In this document: positions 1 to 10,999 of the stretch, in pieces
Position numbering within the stretch: position 1 is the first letter of the stretch
Layout: each line of letters starts with the position of its first letter
DNA from: Sphagnum compactum
Taxonomy: Eukaryota; Bryophyta; Sphagnopsida; Sphagnales
Direction: 5' to 3'
Assembly (NCBI GenBank): GCA_965153455.1
Contig: OZ234501.1
Location: forward strand, 14,930,855 to 14,994,854
Length of the DNA stretch: 64,000 nt
Program-made: the position numbers and the translations under genes
The notes under the pieces: model-generated
Database searches by the model: none
The model's input: only the letters and a program-made list of their open reading frames with translations
What the model was told of the DNA's origin: nothing

Positions 1-1190
1 AAATATATAAGTAAATATTTAATAATAAAAATAACATTGATTCAATTATTATTGTAGCTAGTTGGTAGCCAAGGTTAACTATTTTATTTTTATTATTCAT
101 ATTATTAATTCACTGATTAAATCTATTTATGAACTATTACAATAAATATTTTATATTTTTAATAAGTATAATTTTCCTTCGAAAATAATTTCTGCATTTG
201 TGTAATAATTTATTAGGTTTCCATTCTAATTATACAGTAATTATTATAAAATAATAAAAAAATAAAACTGAAAATAAAAATTACATATTAGTATATGATT
301 ATAGTTATAAACTTATTAATAATTTATAAATATCAACTATAAATTTTAAATACAAAAACTTAAAATTATATATTAATATTTCCTAGTAATTATTATATTA
401 ATCTAATAATATTTCATAATTGATTACTTCTAATAATAATAACAATAATGTAATTTGTTGCTAGCCTAAGTTAGCTATTTTTTATTTATTATTATTATAT
501 GTCACTTGTTAGAACCATTATGATTTACTTTAACTAAATTTTCATTTTTTTTATTAAATAAAATTTAATTCGTAATAAGTACATTAGTCATTTGAAAATA
601 ATTTAATAATAATGTTATAATATATTAGAATTTTAATAATTATTTTAGTAATTATAGAATTATTTTTCTTATCATTCTAATATCATCATCATCATTATGA
701 TCATTATGTAATAAAATATTACTGTTTTTAAATTTTAGTTAAAGATAATATTGAAATTTATTTTTGTATTACATGTAATTAATATAAATATATAATATAA
801 TATTAATACAAAGAATAATAAATGTCATTTGTAATAATTTTAAAAGGTATAATAAAATGGTTTGGATAAACTTGTAATATGGGCACAATATATTTAACAA
901 ATATCTTATGTACAATTTTGATATATTCAAAATATATACCATTTAATGTAACCATAATATCGAGGCCATTTATGATAATAATAATATTTGAATACACATA
1001 TAATATGGTTGTTCGTATACATTCAAAATATACATTTATAAATCCTAGTACACCCAATTATATTTTTTAAAATTCACAAAATATACCTTTGTATACTTTT
1101 AAGGTTACAACTAAATTGGTCACATTTGCAACTAATGGGACATAAATTGTTCTTCTTGGATGAAAATTAAACTAAATGTTGTTCACATGG
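1..1190. repeat. AT-rich arm of a widely spaced inverted repeat
   Basis: This very AT-rich block matches the reverse complement of about 61,110-62,260. Landmarks recur in inverted order: the TAGCTA/AACC motif near 45-80 and 460-480, the ATCATC run near 680, and the hydrophobic reading frame at 879-1070, whose counterpart lies on the minus strand at 61,249-61,440. The arm probably continues beyond the left edge of the window. It looks like the interior of a transposon present twice in opposite orientation. The short open frames in it are by-products of composition and are not proposed as genes. Confidence 0.8.
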
Positions 1191-1352
1191 AAGGATGAAC
1201 ACCAAAATAGTTGCAAACTAGTTGCACTGTAGTTGCAAATATGACCAACATAAGAAATAGTTGCAAAAATGTCCAAATGTAGTTGCAAATAACTGATAGT
1301 CGCATGTAGTTGCAAAGAGATTGGTTACATTTTGGCCAATTTCTACTAGACG
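1190..1352. mobile_element. CACTA-like terminus with repeated subterminal motif
   Basis: The motif TAGTTGCAAA or close variants occurs several times between 1200 and 1320, like the subterminal repeats of CACTA elements. The stretch ends in TTTCTACTAGACG at about 1340-1352, which resembles the inverted form of a CACTAGTAGAAA terminus but has a decayed last position. A clearer terminus of the same kind lies at 63,484-63,508. The element body would lie to the left, across the AT-rich arm. The family assignment is an inference; no transposase is visible. Confidence 0.45.
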
Positions 1353-1477
1353 TAGAAGAATAATTCCAACTTTGTTTAAAATTCCTAGGTCTTAATGTTG
1401 TAGTAGTGCTGATGGATTTTAATTTGCTAATGACAATAAAACATGTATAGAACAATAGTCCAAGTTTAAGATTTTAC

Positions 1478-1675
1478 TTGCAAGAAACAAGTCTCAAAAA
1501 GAAATTAAAGCAAGTAGAAGAACAAAAGCTATGTTCAAAAGTAAATTTGCAAAAGGTGAAAGTAGAACATGTAGAAGGGCAAAAATTAGGCTCAAAAGTA
1601 TATTTGCAAAAGGTGAAAGTAGAACATGTAGAAGAGGGATCACCATTGAACATACAAGTTGAAATTGTATACTAG
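1478..1675 (+). other. Short open frame with a 57-bp tandem duplication
   Basis: A 65-codon frame contains two copies of a lysine-rich 19-residue unit that includes the block LQKVKVEHVE. The DNA period is 57 bp, with unit boundaries at 1514, 1571 and 1628. It is surrounded by repeat DNA, has no neighbouring exon that I can identify, and resembles no family I recognise. It may be a fragment of a retroelement frame; I do not propose it as a functional gene. The rest of 1353-2090 shows nothing I can name. Confidence 0.2.
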
Positions 1676-2089
1676 ATTTACAATCAAAGGTTTTAAAAAT
1701 ATCTGGATTACCATTGGATCCAAAAATCCATAGTTTGAAATGCTACATTAAGGAGCTTCAAGAGAGCTAAAGATTAGCTAAATCATATCAATTGTGTTTA
1801 CACATTTCTACCCACTTCATGCACAACAACAAAAGAAGTTGATTTAGATTAGGATGATTTTGTAAAATTTTATAAGTTATTATTCTCTACTATAGCAATT
1901 TCAAGACATACTATAGCAAAATTTCTAGATTTACTACACTTTTAGGATTTTGGAGTTGTTTATAAGGAAGAAAAAGGCATAACCTTGGTCGAGTTAGAAT
2001 GCATTCCACCAAGTTGCTGGAAGCTATGAGTAGGAAGATATAATCAATCATGTTGCAACACACCAAACAATAACACACAACAAATCCAT

Positions 2090-2640
2090 ATGCAAAGGAA
2101 ACAAAACAAAAAAGAAACCTAGAAACAAAACAAAACACAACAAAATAATGAACTTGTTTGTTGCAAATTAATTGCAACAAAGCATGCAACCTGCAACACA
2201 ACCTGCAACAATAACAACCACAACAGGGAAATGGCAAATGTTTTGCTGCAAACCAAGAACAACAAAATGTGTAACCTGCAATAGTAAACAAACACAATAA
2301 AGAAATAACAAATTTGTTTGTTGCACACCAATAACAACAAAATGTGCAACCTGTAAAAACAAACAACATCAACATGGAAAGAACAAATTTGTTTGTTGCA
2401 AACCAACAACAACAAAATGTGCAACTTGCAACGGCAAACAACCACAACAAGGAAAGAACAAATTTGTTTGTTGTAAACCAATAACAATAAATTGTGCAAC
2501 TTGCAACAACAAACAACCACAACAAGGAAAGAACAAATATGTTTGTTGCAAACCAAACAATGGAATGCACGGCTTGCAACTATAAACCACCATAAAAAGG
2601 AAAGAACAAACTTGTTTGTTGCACAATGATAGAGGTTGCA
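2090..2640. repeat. Minisatellite, about 76-bp unit, about seven copies
   Basis: Units built around AAATTTGTTTGTTGCAAACC, followed by an AACAACAAAATGTGCAAC segment, recur at about 2152, 2232, 2311, 2387, 2461, 2537 and 2612. The spacing is 74-80 bp. The long minus-strand frames here are Cys/Leu-rich translations of the repeat and are not credited as genes. Confidence 0.75.
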
Positions 2641-2689
2641 ACAACAACGAATTCAACCCACAATAATGAACTGCATGACCTACAATATT

Positions 2690-3450
2690 GATGGAGTGTG
2701 TGACTTGTAACAACAAAAAATCACACACAATAGATCAAAAAGAAAGGAAAATAAAACATAACCCCAAAGACAAAACAAATAACAAGGAAAAAGAAAACCT
2801 GTGATGCAGGTCACAACAATAGTGAACTCAACGACAATAGATCAAGACGCAAAGTAATGATACAAAAAAACCCATAGTGATGGAACGTGTGACTTGCAAC
2901 AACAAAGAATCACACACAATAGATCAAAAAGCCAAAAAAACAACAAACAACTTCAAAAGCAAAACAAAGAATGAAGAAAGAACAAACATGTGATGGAGGT
3001 CGTAATAAAACAAAAAAAAAAAACCAAAAAAACAAAGAAAAAGTAAAGAAAAAGAAAAAGCAAAACTATAATGGAGGTCACAACAACAACTAACAAAGGA
3101 AAGAAAAAGAAAAAAACCCTAGAAGCAAAATGAAGCATGAAAGTGGGCTTGCACAACAAGCAAACAACAAATGAGCTTGCAGAAGGAACAGTGAACGTGC
3201 TTGCAACATGAGTATTGAGCATGCTTGTAGAATGAATAGTGAACATGGTTGCAGAATGAGGAGCAAGCGCATTTGTAGAATGAATAGTGAGCTTGTAGAC
3301 TGAGCAGTGAATGAGCTTCTAAAACTGGTAGTAACCAAACTTGTAAAATGGGTAGCAACCACGCTTACAGAGCAAGCAATGACTAAACTTGCGAAAAAAG
3401 TGAGTGAGCAGAACAAATGAATGTAGCAATGAAGAGAACAAACTTGCACA
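2690..3450. repeat. Degenerate A-rich and short tandem repeats
   Basis: A block with GTGTGACTTG and CACACAATAGATCAAAAAG occurs at about 2695-2740 and again at 2885-2930. From 3160 to 3440 the sequence is a degenerate array of roughly 30-bp units around GCTTGTAGAATGAATAGTGA. The region appears to grade into the array to its left. No gene is visible. Confidence 0.55.
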
Positions 3451-3546
3451 ACTTGCAAACCAAGAAACTCAATTAGTGTTGAAGGGAACAGTGAAAAAGT
3501 ACCTCAAATAGAACGAGGCAAAAACAGCCAAAAATAAGTGGTAACT

Positions 3547-3583
3547 TGCCATCATGGATTTTTGGTGTGAATCCATGATGGCA
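3547..3583. repeat. Perfect 14-bp inverted repeat
   Basis: The arms TGCCATCATGGATT (3547-3560) and AATCCATGATGGCA (3570-3583) are perfect reverse complements around a 9-nt loop. It may be a terminus of an unrecognised element. The following stretch, 3590-4618, holds no feature I can support. Confidence 0.6.
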
Positions 3584-4618
3584 GGAAAGTACACCCTAAC
3601 ACTTTTAAAACCCTAAACTAGGTGTAAACATCACAAGTGTGAATACACTTTGAATGTTTGTTAACATTTTGAGTTAGTGTTAGTGTAGTGTTAAAGTTTT
3701 AAATGGTAAGTCAGTGTTAGTGGTGTTACTGGGTCAGCTGCTAACATCATGTCTGATTGCACCTTTAATATAAAATCTTCATGAGAAGACAAATAAGTTA
3801 AAGTCCTAAAATGACTAGCATGGTGTTAGTAGACTCAAAACTAGAGTCCCTACGTAACACCAAGTGTGAATGCACCTTAAGAGAGGCTAGGACTTTACAC
3901 TAATATTTTTGGGGATTTTGTAGCAAGGCAAAACCGCCATAGAGCTATGCAATTGGCCTCTTCTTTGCCCACAGTATAACTCACAGTATACATAACATTG
4001 TTTTGTGCTTCTAGGCTTTAAATAGGATCCCCAGCACTAATTAGCATTAAATGGAGTTTGTCCTAGGTAGGCTGTAACGTTCTTACAAAAAGTGCTGTTA
4101 CAAGTGGCGACCTCGGAAGTGCCTAGGTCTAGATGTGGCTAATTTAATTATTTTATTTCGAAAAATGGCGAAAAATCCCAATAAGTACTATTCGTTTGCC
4201 AACTTTTCATTTTCTGAAAACAAATCACCAAATTGCAAAATTTCGCCACCAAAAAAATACACTGCATAATGCAGGCATTTGATTTGGGCTGCCTGCTGAG
4301 GCCCAGTATTGCCATTAAGGCAACTTGGGGGATGTGGGATTAAAACAAAACCTTTGCGCATCTGGCGGGCTGATCTCAGTAAAGCCCATTGTTGAGGGCT
4401 TTACCCAGTGTAAAGGACCTGTGCTGATTTTTAATTTTTAAATTATTTTCCCCTGATACCAAGCAAAAACTGAAAAAACAATTGAGTTCAAAATGGAATG
4501 CTTCCATTTTTTGAAATTTCATCGAGCAGTTGAAGAAAAAAATGCTCTTTGATGACACTATAGAAAAATGGACGCATGTCTTTATGTGCAAATCATGACT
4601 CAGATTCATATTTTACTG

Positions 4619-4957
4619 AGAGGCAAGCCCACTGGATGATTAGTCAGTATGCGACCTTGCAAATAGATTTGGATGAAGAAAAATCGAAACATGGCAGTTT
4701 GGGCCTTGGCTCAACAAAATGGTTTTGGCCCTGCAAAGCCTAAAACTGCCAGAGAAGAGTGTAATAAATATGATGTGACTGGTGCTCCCTGTCCAGGTTG
4801 TTTGCTATTTGTATTCTCCCACTTATTTGGAGTCTCAGTTTTAGTTTTATAGGTGGGGGTTGGAAAAAAATAAATAACTAAACTTGGATGTGAGAAATAT
4901 TTTTGCAGGGTCGCGACTCACATACGAAACACCGCTCTAGATGCTCTCAGCGGAAGC
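4619..4957. mobile_element. Decayed PIF/Harbinger-like MITE (third copy)
   Basis: Both ends match the MITE at 16,343-16,656 in reverse orientation. The left side has GTCAGTATG and GACCTTGCA followed by TTGGATGAAGAAAA. The right side has GAAATATTTTTGCAGGGTC and ends near GATGCTC. The termini and the expected TTA/TAA target-site duplication are mutated (TGA on the left, TCA on the right), so this is the oldest of the three copies in the window. Confidence 0.6.
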
Positions 4958-5129
4958 TAGTGTCACATCAGAGACCTAGAAAGCCATTTTGCACAAGCCA
5001 TTGAGTGCATTCTAGATCACAGAACAAATCTACTTTAGGCTACCAACTTTGCTCATCAACTTTGCAGCTCCCTAGACACAAAATTGCTTAGGACCTTTCA
5101 CTCAAAGAATTAAAAAACTTGTGCAAACT

Positions 5130-5220
5130 CTGTAGCCAAAAATATAGTAGGAAGTTTTAAATTTTTTACTTTCATAGCCAAATTTGGCTAAATTTTCCTG
5201 TGGATCATCGCCACTTTGGC
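5130..5220. repeat. Shared palindromic element, copy 1
   Basis: The stretch starts with TAGCCAAAAATATAGTAGG, contains the perfect 16-bp palindrome TAGCCAAATTTGGCTA at 5175-5190, and ends near GATCATCGCCACTTTGG. The same arrangement recurs at 24,950-25,045 with the palindrome TAGCCAGATCTGGCTA. Both copies lie just upstream of a gene's 5' region: here about 150 bp before the uL13m start, there beyond the 5' region of gene B. It could be a MITE end that favours promoters, or a conserved regulatory block. Confidence 0.55.
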
Positions 5221-5297
5221 CCCCTCCCCACCCCCCCCACCCAACCCCCCAACCACTTAGATTCCGGACTCCTTGCAGTCGTCGTCCATAACTCTGG

Positions 5298-5339
5298 AAG
5301 AAGAAGAAGAAGAAGACGAGGACTGCTAGCTTAGGGTTT
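5298..5339 (+). promoter_or_regulatory. GAA repeat and telo-box of uL13m
   Basis: A short GAA run is followed by TTAGGGTTT at 5331-5339, the plant telo-box in inverse orientation, 29 bp before the start codon. Telo-boxes are known in the promoters and 5' untranslated regions of plant ribosomal protein genes. A second copy of the motif lies in intron 1 at about 5533. No TATA box was identified with confidence. Confidence 0.6.
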
Positions 5340-5367
5340 CTGGAGCTTCGACGGAGTTGTCACAACA

Positions 5368-7400
5368 ATGTCCAAATTTCGGGTACGTTTTGCTCCCGCT
5401 TTTCGAGCTTTTGGGCTTCGTGTCTTCTTCTTCTTCGTGCATCATTCATTATTCCGTTTTGTTTCTTGAGATGTTCTTCTTCCCCCAGCATTCAGAGCTC
5501 TCAGCTGCTCGTCGTAGGCTGTTGCCAGCTTTTTAGGGTTTCCGGGTTCAGGATCTCTATGGTTGGGTTTCTGGTTGACGAGTTTTTCTGGAGCCTCGAA
5601 TTCAAGTTCTGTTTTTTTTCCCCTTTTCTTTGGTGGCGACAGGTTTTTTCTGTCTTCTTGAGGACAATATCAGCTTTTCGTCTTTTGCTCCAGATTGCGA
5701 GATCACCATGTTAAGTAGAGAACATGAGGCAAACGATTAGTCTTTCCGCCTTGAGAGCTTGCTGCTGCTTTGAGGCATTGATCGCAGTCGTAGAAAAGAT
5801 GCAAGAGAACATTTGCTGATGTAACCCTAAACATTCTCTTGCATCTTTTCTGAATCCATCTGCATTTTGTAGCTCTGCAAGCGGACTTGACGTTCTTGCA
5901 TCCGGCACACAGAGATCTGCTATTCTAACTCTTCAATTCTCTGTTTGAATGCAGAACGCATTAGCTGGTTTGACTCCACGGATCACCGATGGCCTCAGAT
6001 GGCGAGTCTTTGATGCCAGAGGACAGGTCTGAAGCTCAAAAAACCATCTGGCATTTTAGGGTAGACAGAGAAACCCAAAAACTGCGGTTGGTTGTGGGAT
6101 TGAATGCTTAATCTGAATGCTCTGAACATCAAATGCTCGTTCTGAAATGCTCTGAACATTGAATGCTCAAATCTGAATGCTCTGAACATTCAGAATTTCA
6201 ATCTTCAAGCTATTCCTGCAACTTCTCTTGCTTGAAATTGTGGGGGTGTGGGGTGTGTGTGAGCAGGTGTTAGGGAGATTGGCATCACGGATTGCTGTTG
6301 TTCTGCAGGGCAAAGACAAGCCCACATATGCTCCGAACCGGGATGATGGTGACATCTGCATTGTATTGAATGCAAAGGACGTTGCAGTCACTGGGAGAAA
6401 GCTCACAGACAAAGTCTACCAATGGCACACAGGGTACATCTGCCATGCATTTTCTCTAAGCATTTATTTGTTGCCCTGCTGTATGATACTTGCATGTATG
6501 GTGTTTGCTAAATCAATATGTAAGAGACAACAAAAAAATCTACTTCATTGGAGCTCAACATTGTTGACAAAATTCTTAGCATCCTTCAGAGTTCTCAAGA
6601 GAGAGATGAAGAGGCTGCCTTTGCCAATGCGGTTCACAGAATTGCAGATCAGAACAACAGTCAGTCATGCATATCACATTAGACTGTAATGTATGTCTAC
6701 TGAATGTTTCTGCTACTTGCTGGATCCTGCTGTCTCCCCATAAGCTCTGCAAGCAGATTGGATTCTTGCGTCTTGAGTCACGCAATCTCTCCACCAACAT
6801 TGCATGCAAATTCATCAACTCCAGAGTTGTTAGAATGGTTGTAGTTTTCTAGATGCATAAGGAGTTCGATGTAATGTAAGCTCCTGGGTTTTAGTTGGTG
6901 GGTGTTGATGGTGGATTTTACCTGATGGTGCATGTTTCATTGATTTGTTGCAGCTATGTTGGTCACCTCAAAGAGAGGACATTGAAGGAGCAAATGCAAC
7001 GGGACTCAACTGAAGTTATTCGAAAAGCCGTCCTACGTATGCTGCCCCGCAACAAGCTCCGAGATGTAAAGTGCCTTTTTTCTTCTGAAGTGCATTTGCC
7101 ATCCAGGAATGTATATATAGACCTGAGGAGTAAAAAGCCTGCTACCTACCCGTTACAGGCTTTCCTTTTTCTTCATGTAACAAATTCTCAACAGGAATGG
7201 ATTGTGGTTGGTTTTTACAGGACCGTGCAAGAAAACTGCGAATCTTCAATGATGAGATTCACCCATTTTCTGTTCAGCCACTTGACCCATACATAATGCC
7301 TCCACGCAAAGTGAGGGAGATGCGACCCCGAGACCGGCGTGCTGCCATTCGTGCACAGCAAAATTCTACCCAAGATCAGAAAGCTGCTGTTCTGGAGTAA
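5368..7400 (+). CDS. MRPL13: Mitochondrial-type 50S ribosomal protein L13 (uL13m)
   Basis: This is a complete five-exon gene for uL13, a protein of the mitochondrial large ribosomal subunit that helps assemble and stabilise 23S-type rRNA. Exons are 5368-5382, 5955-6026, 6267-6433, 6954-7065 and 7221-7400. All introns have GT/AG borders and the phases fit, giving 181 residues. Exon 2 encodes NALAGLTPRITDGLRWRVFD, exon 3 starts VLGRLASRIAVVLQGKDKPT and ends at YQWHTG, exon 4 starts YVGHLKERTLKEQM and contains RKAVLRMLPRNKLRD, and exon 5 carries the plant mitochondrial C-terminal block MPPRKVREMRPRDRRAAIRA. This matches the plant mitochondrial L13 family closely and differs from the chloroplast L13. 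No long presequence is visible, as in other plant members. The start was chosen because exon 1 (MSKFR) sits just after a telo-box and splices in frame. No lesion was found. Confidence 0.93.
6095..6195. repeat. Small tandem repeat in uL13m intron 2
   Basis: The block AATGCTCTGAACAT recurs about four times at roughly 25-35-bp spacing inside intron 2. It lies upstream of the branch-point region of exon 3 and does not touch the splice sites. Confidence 0.6.
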
Positions 7401-8408
7401 TCATTGTGTCCAGTTGAAAAGTTCCCCATATTTTCAGCATTTTGAATCCTGAGTTGGAATCCGGAATGTTGGTAGGTTAGTGTTGTTTGGGGAGAGAAAT
7501 AGAGGAGAGGCACTGTGGTACAAAATTTTGGGAATGAGACACTAATCCCTCTGATTTGTTTACAGTCACATCATAAAGTGTCAAGTCCATATTCTGCATT
7601 TGGTTCAGAGAAGGTAAACATTTCAGGAAATGGGCATGGACAAAGTAATGACTTTCTAGATGATAGTGATAACTCCTAAATGTTTCCATTTAAACCAGTA
7701 TTGGAGTAGGTTCCTTTAATGGTACTAAAAATGCATACTCCTAACAAAAACACAAAGAGAAATGAGAAGTACAAATCTTCAATCTACTTTTACAAACTCC
7801 TGTTTGATTGTAAACCCTCAACCCTAAACTTAGTCATAGGCTCACCACTAACGGAAGAGAAAGTGAATGAATCAGTCCTCCGAGATGATGTTCAGAACAA
7901 AGATCTGGAATCTAGTTCCTGGCTGCAAGCATCTGGAAATTTGGAACCTTTTGTTTATGACATTCAGAAAATTCCACAATAATATGATATGGAGGTAATC
8001 ATTGTGTCAGTTCCTGCAAAACCGAAACTAACAAGACAAGAATGAAGGTGGTCATAACCTTGCAACTCACAAACTTTGAAAGTGCCCACCTTCATCATGA
8101 TTAGCAGTGACTTCCTGCATGGCTACCTGACTGATGTCACGAGCTTGTGACAATAGTGAAGTACATAAATATATCTTCCAGAAATTTCGGGCAAAGTTGA
8201 TCTACAAAAAGTTATATCCTTGAGTTTCTGTCAAGTTTCTGGAAAGCAGGGGGAAGACTCAGAAGACATCATGTTGGCTAGGAGACAAAGATATATAACC
8301 TCATTCAACCTACAACAAGCTTGCCCATGTACAAGCAAGCATCTTGTAGCTGTGGCTTTTTGCATCTCCCCCTGCAACCATCTGTGAATGAATGATCCAG
8401 TACTTGTT
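7401..8408. other. Intergenic: 3' flanks of uL13m and gene A
   Basis: This is the space between two convergent genes. It should hold the 3' untranslated regions of both. The open frame at 7719-7982 has no recognisable domain and no homologous counterpart in the window, so it is not called. Confidence 0.4.
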
Positions 8409-9980
8409 TCAAATCTCTTCCTGTTCTGCATTGAGAAAGGGGACCAGAGTAGAGGCGACACCATGTAGGTCAGAAATGTCAAACCCAAGAACCCAATCAC
8501 CACAAGCCAGTATGTCAGTGCAGCTGAAGATGCAGCAGCAGCTGCCACCAAACATCCTCCCAACTGGGAGACATCCAAACAAATAATCATCCCACCATCG
8601 TGCACCTTTGTGCATCTGATCAGGTGCTTGCACCTCCAAAGGTCCAGGTGATTGCTTGTCAGCCAAGGTATGTTCCAAGCAGCCTTCTGACTTTGGTGCA
8701 TCATCTGCCATCATGGTGATTCCCTCCACCTCACAAGTACAGTGATCAAATGGTGCATGGTACCTGATACCCTCTTGCATTGCAGATACACCTTGTTGCC
8801 CTGCAGGAAATGGTTCAATGTCAGGGTGTGGACACATTGAGTCAGAATCTGCCTGCACACTTGTTGCCCCAGATACTGGAGCAGAGTGCACTTTCTCAAC
8901 ATTCAGCACATGTGCATGTGTGTCTTGGAGTGGCTCTGGCTGGAAGTTCACATAATCTGGGATGCTTGGTTCCTTGGAAGCACCAGAAGCCAGCCTGCAA
9001 TGAGACAAAAGAGTGAATGAGAATAAAGAGCATTGAGCTTCTAAGTGGCCGGTGACACAAACATCCATGAATGGAGAAAAAACATCAATGCTTGCAAACA
9101 CACCATCTAATGCCTAAATCTTCGGCAACTAGGGCAACCACTGTGGTAGCCTAATTATTCACTCAGACTGGCCCCTAGAATGTCTGAGAGCATGGGGATT
9201 GGTTGCTAACTAAGCCCATCACAGGTCCAGATTGTAGGTAAGAGGTCCAGCACACATATGTTTAGTGGAGAATCGAATAAATGACTAATCTTTGCAAGTT
9301 GCCCATGATCCTCAAACAACCCAGCCATCTGTTTGTAGCACATATTCACACATTTTTTCCTATCTTTTGTTGGCAGACTTGCGGATAGAAAAAAACTCAG
9401 CAATCAAGAGACATATCTAACAAAAATTGAAGCCATGTTCCCAGGGTTCTTGGGACAGCAGTCTAATCTGTAACTGCAGTATTCTACAACTACATAATAG
9501 CAATAATGGACATAGAAGCTTGACCCTTCTTCAGCTCTACTGCAAAGTGCCCACAACAGATACGATTAGTCCCACATGATTATGGTCTAATAGTTGTCAA
9601 TTATGTGAATCCACACTCAAAGAAAAAGCATTGTCCAGAGGCCAGAGACAGCTCAATTCTTGACGGAAACTGGAACCCTATCCTTCAAGACAGAGATTCA
9701 AGCTTACATAAAAGAACTCATTGTGGCTCAAACTTTGGTCTTTTGCTCATAATCCATGGCTACCAAGATTGATACCACTGCTAGATTACTTATTAGTTAC
9801 TGTTGAAATTTTGGAATATTCAAATTGGGGCTGCTGGACAAAAATGAATTATTTCAGCAAACATCTGCTGATGATCAGTTGTTGGTATGATAAATTGTGG
9901 AGATGACAAGATGGGACAAGAACTACTTACACTGCCAATCGATTTGAAAACTCATCTCGTGTGTTCATCAATTCCGGCAT
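8409..9980 (-). CDS. Unrecognised small plant protein, gene A
   Basis: Predicted exons are 9931-9980 (start) and 8409-8994 (terminal), giving 211 residues. The start exon begins MPELMNTRDEFSNRLA and ends at a GTAAGT donor after two bases of a codon. The terminal exon follows an ATTGCAG acceptor and supplies the third base, so the two join in frame. The same start exon, donor and acceptor are conserved in the paralogue gene B (20,315-23,805), which supports the model. The middle contains PDYVNFQPEPLQD. The C-terminal part contains GARWWDDYLFGCLPVGRMFG and later WVLGFDISDLHGVASTLVP. I recognise no domain; the tail has hydrophobic stretches but no clear membrane segment. Compared with B it lacks the last intron, keeping only 18 bp in frame, and has an 85-bp segment in the opposite orientation. 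Transcription has not been shown. Confidence 0.5.
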
Positions 9981-10795
9981 GGTTGATTGGAACCTGCCAG
10001 ACCTTGGTTGGTTGCTCTGCAAAGTGGTACAGAGTATGGTTTTGTATCATTAAGGACAATATACATATGGTGCAAAATCCCAGAGCTGAAACAACTCTCA
10101 TGAGAATCGAGAAAACTCCATCACAGAAGAACAAAGTTCAAAGCTTTTCTTTTCCAGCTTCAAGAAAGACTTCCAGATAAGGACTAAGTACAGAACAGGA
10201 AAGGATGAGGAGGAACAAGCGCTGACGAACACTAGTTATGAGACTTTAAATTTGCTGTTGACAGTTGAATTTGCACACACTACACAAAACCTGACATAAA
10301 CCCAAATGCTCAAATTTCACCACCCGAATTTGGCTCAAGATACATATATGTATCACACCAGATCAAGCACAACAACAAGAACAAGCCCCCCAAGATACTC
10401 CTAGTACTTATTCCTCACACAATTTTATTAAAGAAAAACACAGAACAAAAACACAGAACAAAAAGCAAAAAACAAAAACAAAAGCAAAGCAAGAAGAAAA
10501 GAAATCCAGAAAAGCATGTCAAAGGAAAAAAACACTTACCCCACAAAAAGAAACACCACACTGATCCGAAACCAAAAAAGAAAGAAAACTCCAACCACTC
10601 TTTCTCCTTGTGATGCAGCTGCAATCCTGCAATCCGAAAACAACGTTGAGAATACTAAACTGTCCACACTCTACTCCATATTCCCCCACCCCCAACACAC
10701 ACCCCCTCAAAACTACAAAATCACACAAAAAACACAATACCCCAAATCCAGAATGCATGCAAAACTGCAATCGCAGAAAGCTGCAAAACAATAAG

Positions 10796-10829
<34 letters not shown>

Positions 10830-10900
10830 GGACTGAATGAAACAACCAAAACATGAAGACCTGAAACAACCAAAACATGTAACTAATTGCAGCACACCAC
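9981..10900 (-). promoter_or_regulatory. Probable 5' untranslated and promoter region of gene A
   Basis: Upstream of the gene A start, the sequence turns low-complexity, A-rich and C-rich on the plus strand. It includes an AAC microsatellite at 10,796-10,830. The equivalent region of gene B at 23,806-24,860 is likewise rich in AAG, CT and C-rich stretches. Plant leader regions often look like this. No TATA box or transcription start can be fixed from the sequence. Confidence 0.35.
10796..10830. repeat. AAC trinucleotide microsatellite
   Basis: About eleven uninterrupted AAC/CAA units lie upstream of gene A. Confidence 0.95.
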
Positions 10901-10999
10901 CCGACTGAGTGAATTTTTCCTTCCTTCTGCTGTCTGCAATTTCTTTTCTTATTTTTTTCTTGTGTGATCCGTCCGGTGAAAAGTCTTTATGCTCAATAA

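Noticed and set aside
803-1070. Overlapping hydrophobic open frames on both strands
   Set aside because: Extremely AT-rich DNA gives Ile/Tyr/Phe-rich frames by composition. The similar frame at 61,249-61,440 follows from the inverted repeat, not from protein selection.
2090-2640. Regularly spaced repeats that could suggest a CRISPR array
   Set aside because: The units are about 76 bp with no constant repeat/unique spacer alternation, no cas genes are present, and the DNA is a plant nuclear genome.
1911-2728. Long Cys/Leu-rich minus-strand frames
   Set aside because: They are translations of the 76-bp minisatellite in three frames, which all stay open because of the repeat composition.
3590-3880. 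Possible MITE with GTGTGAAT ends
   Set aside because: The similar end motifs are in direct, not inverted, orientation, and no target duplication is visible.
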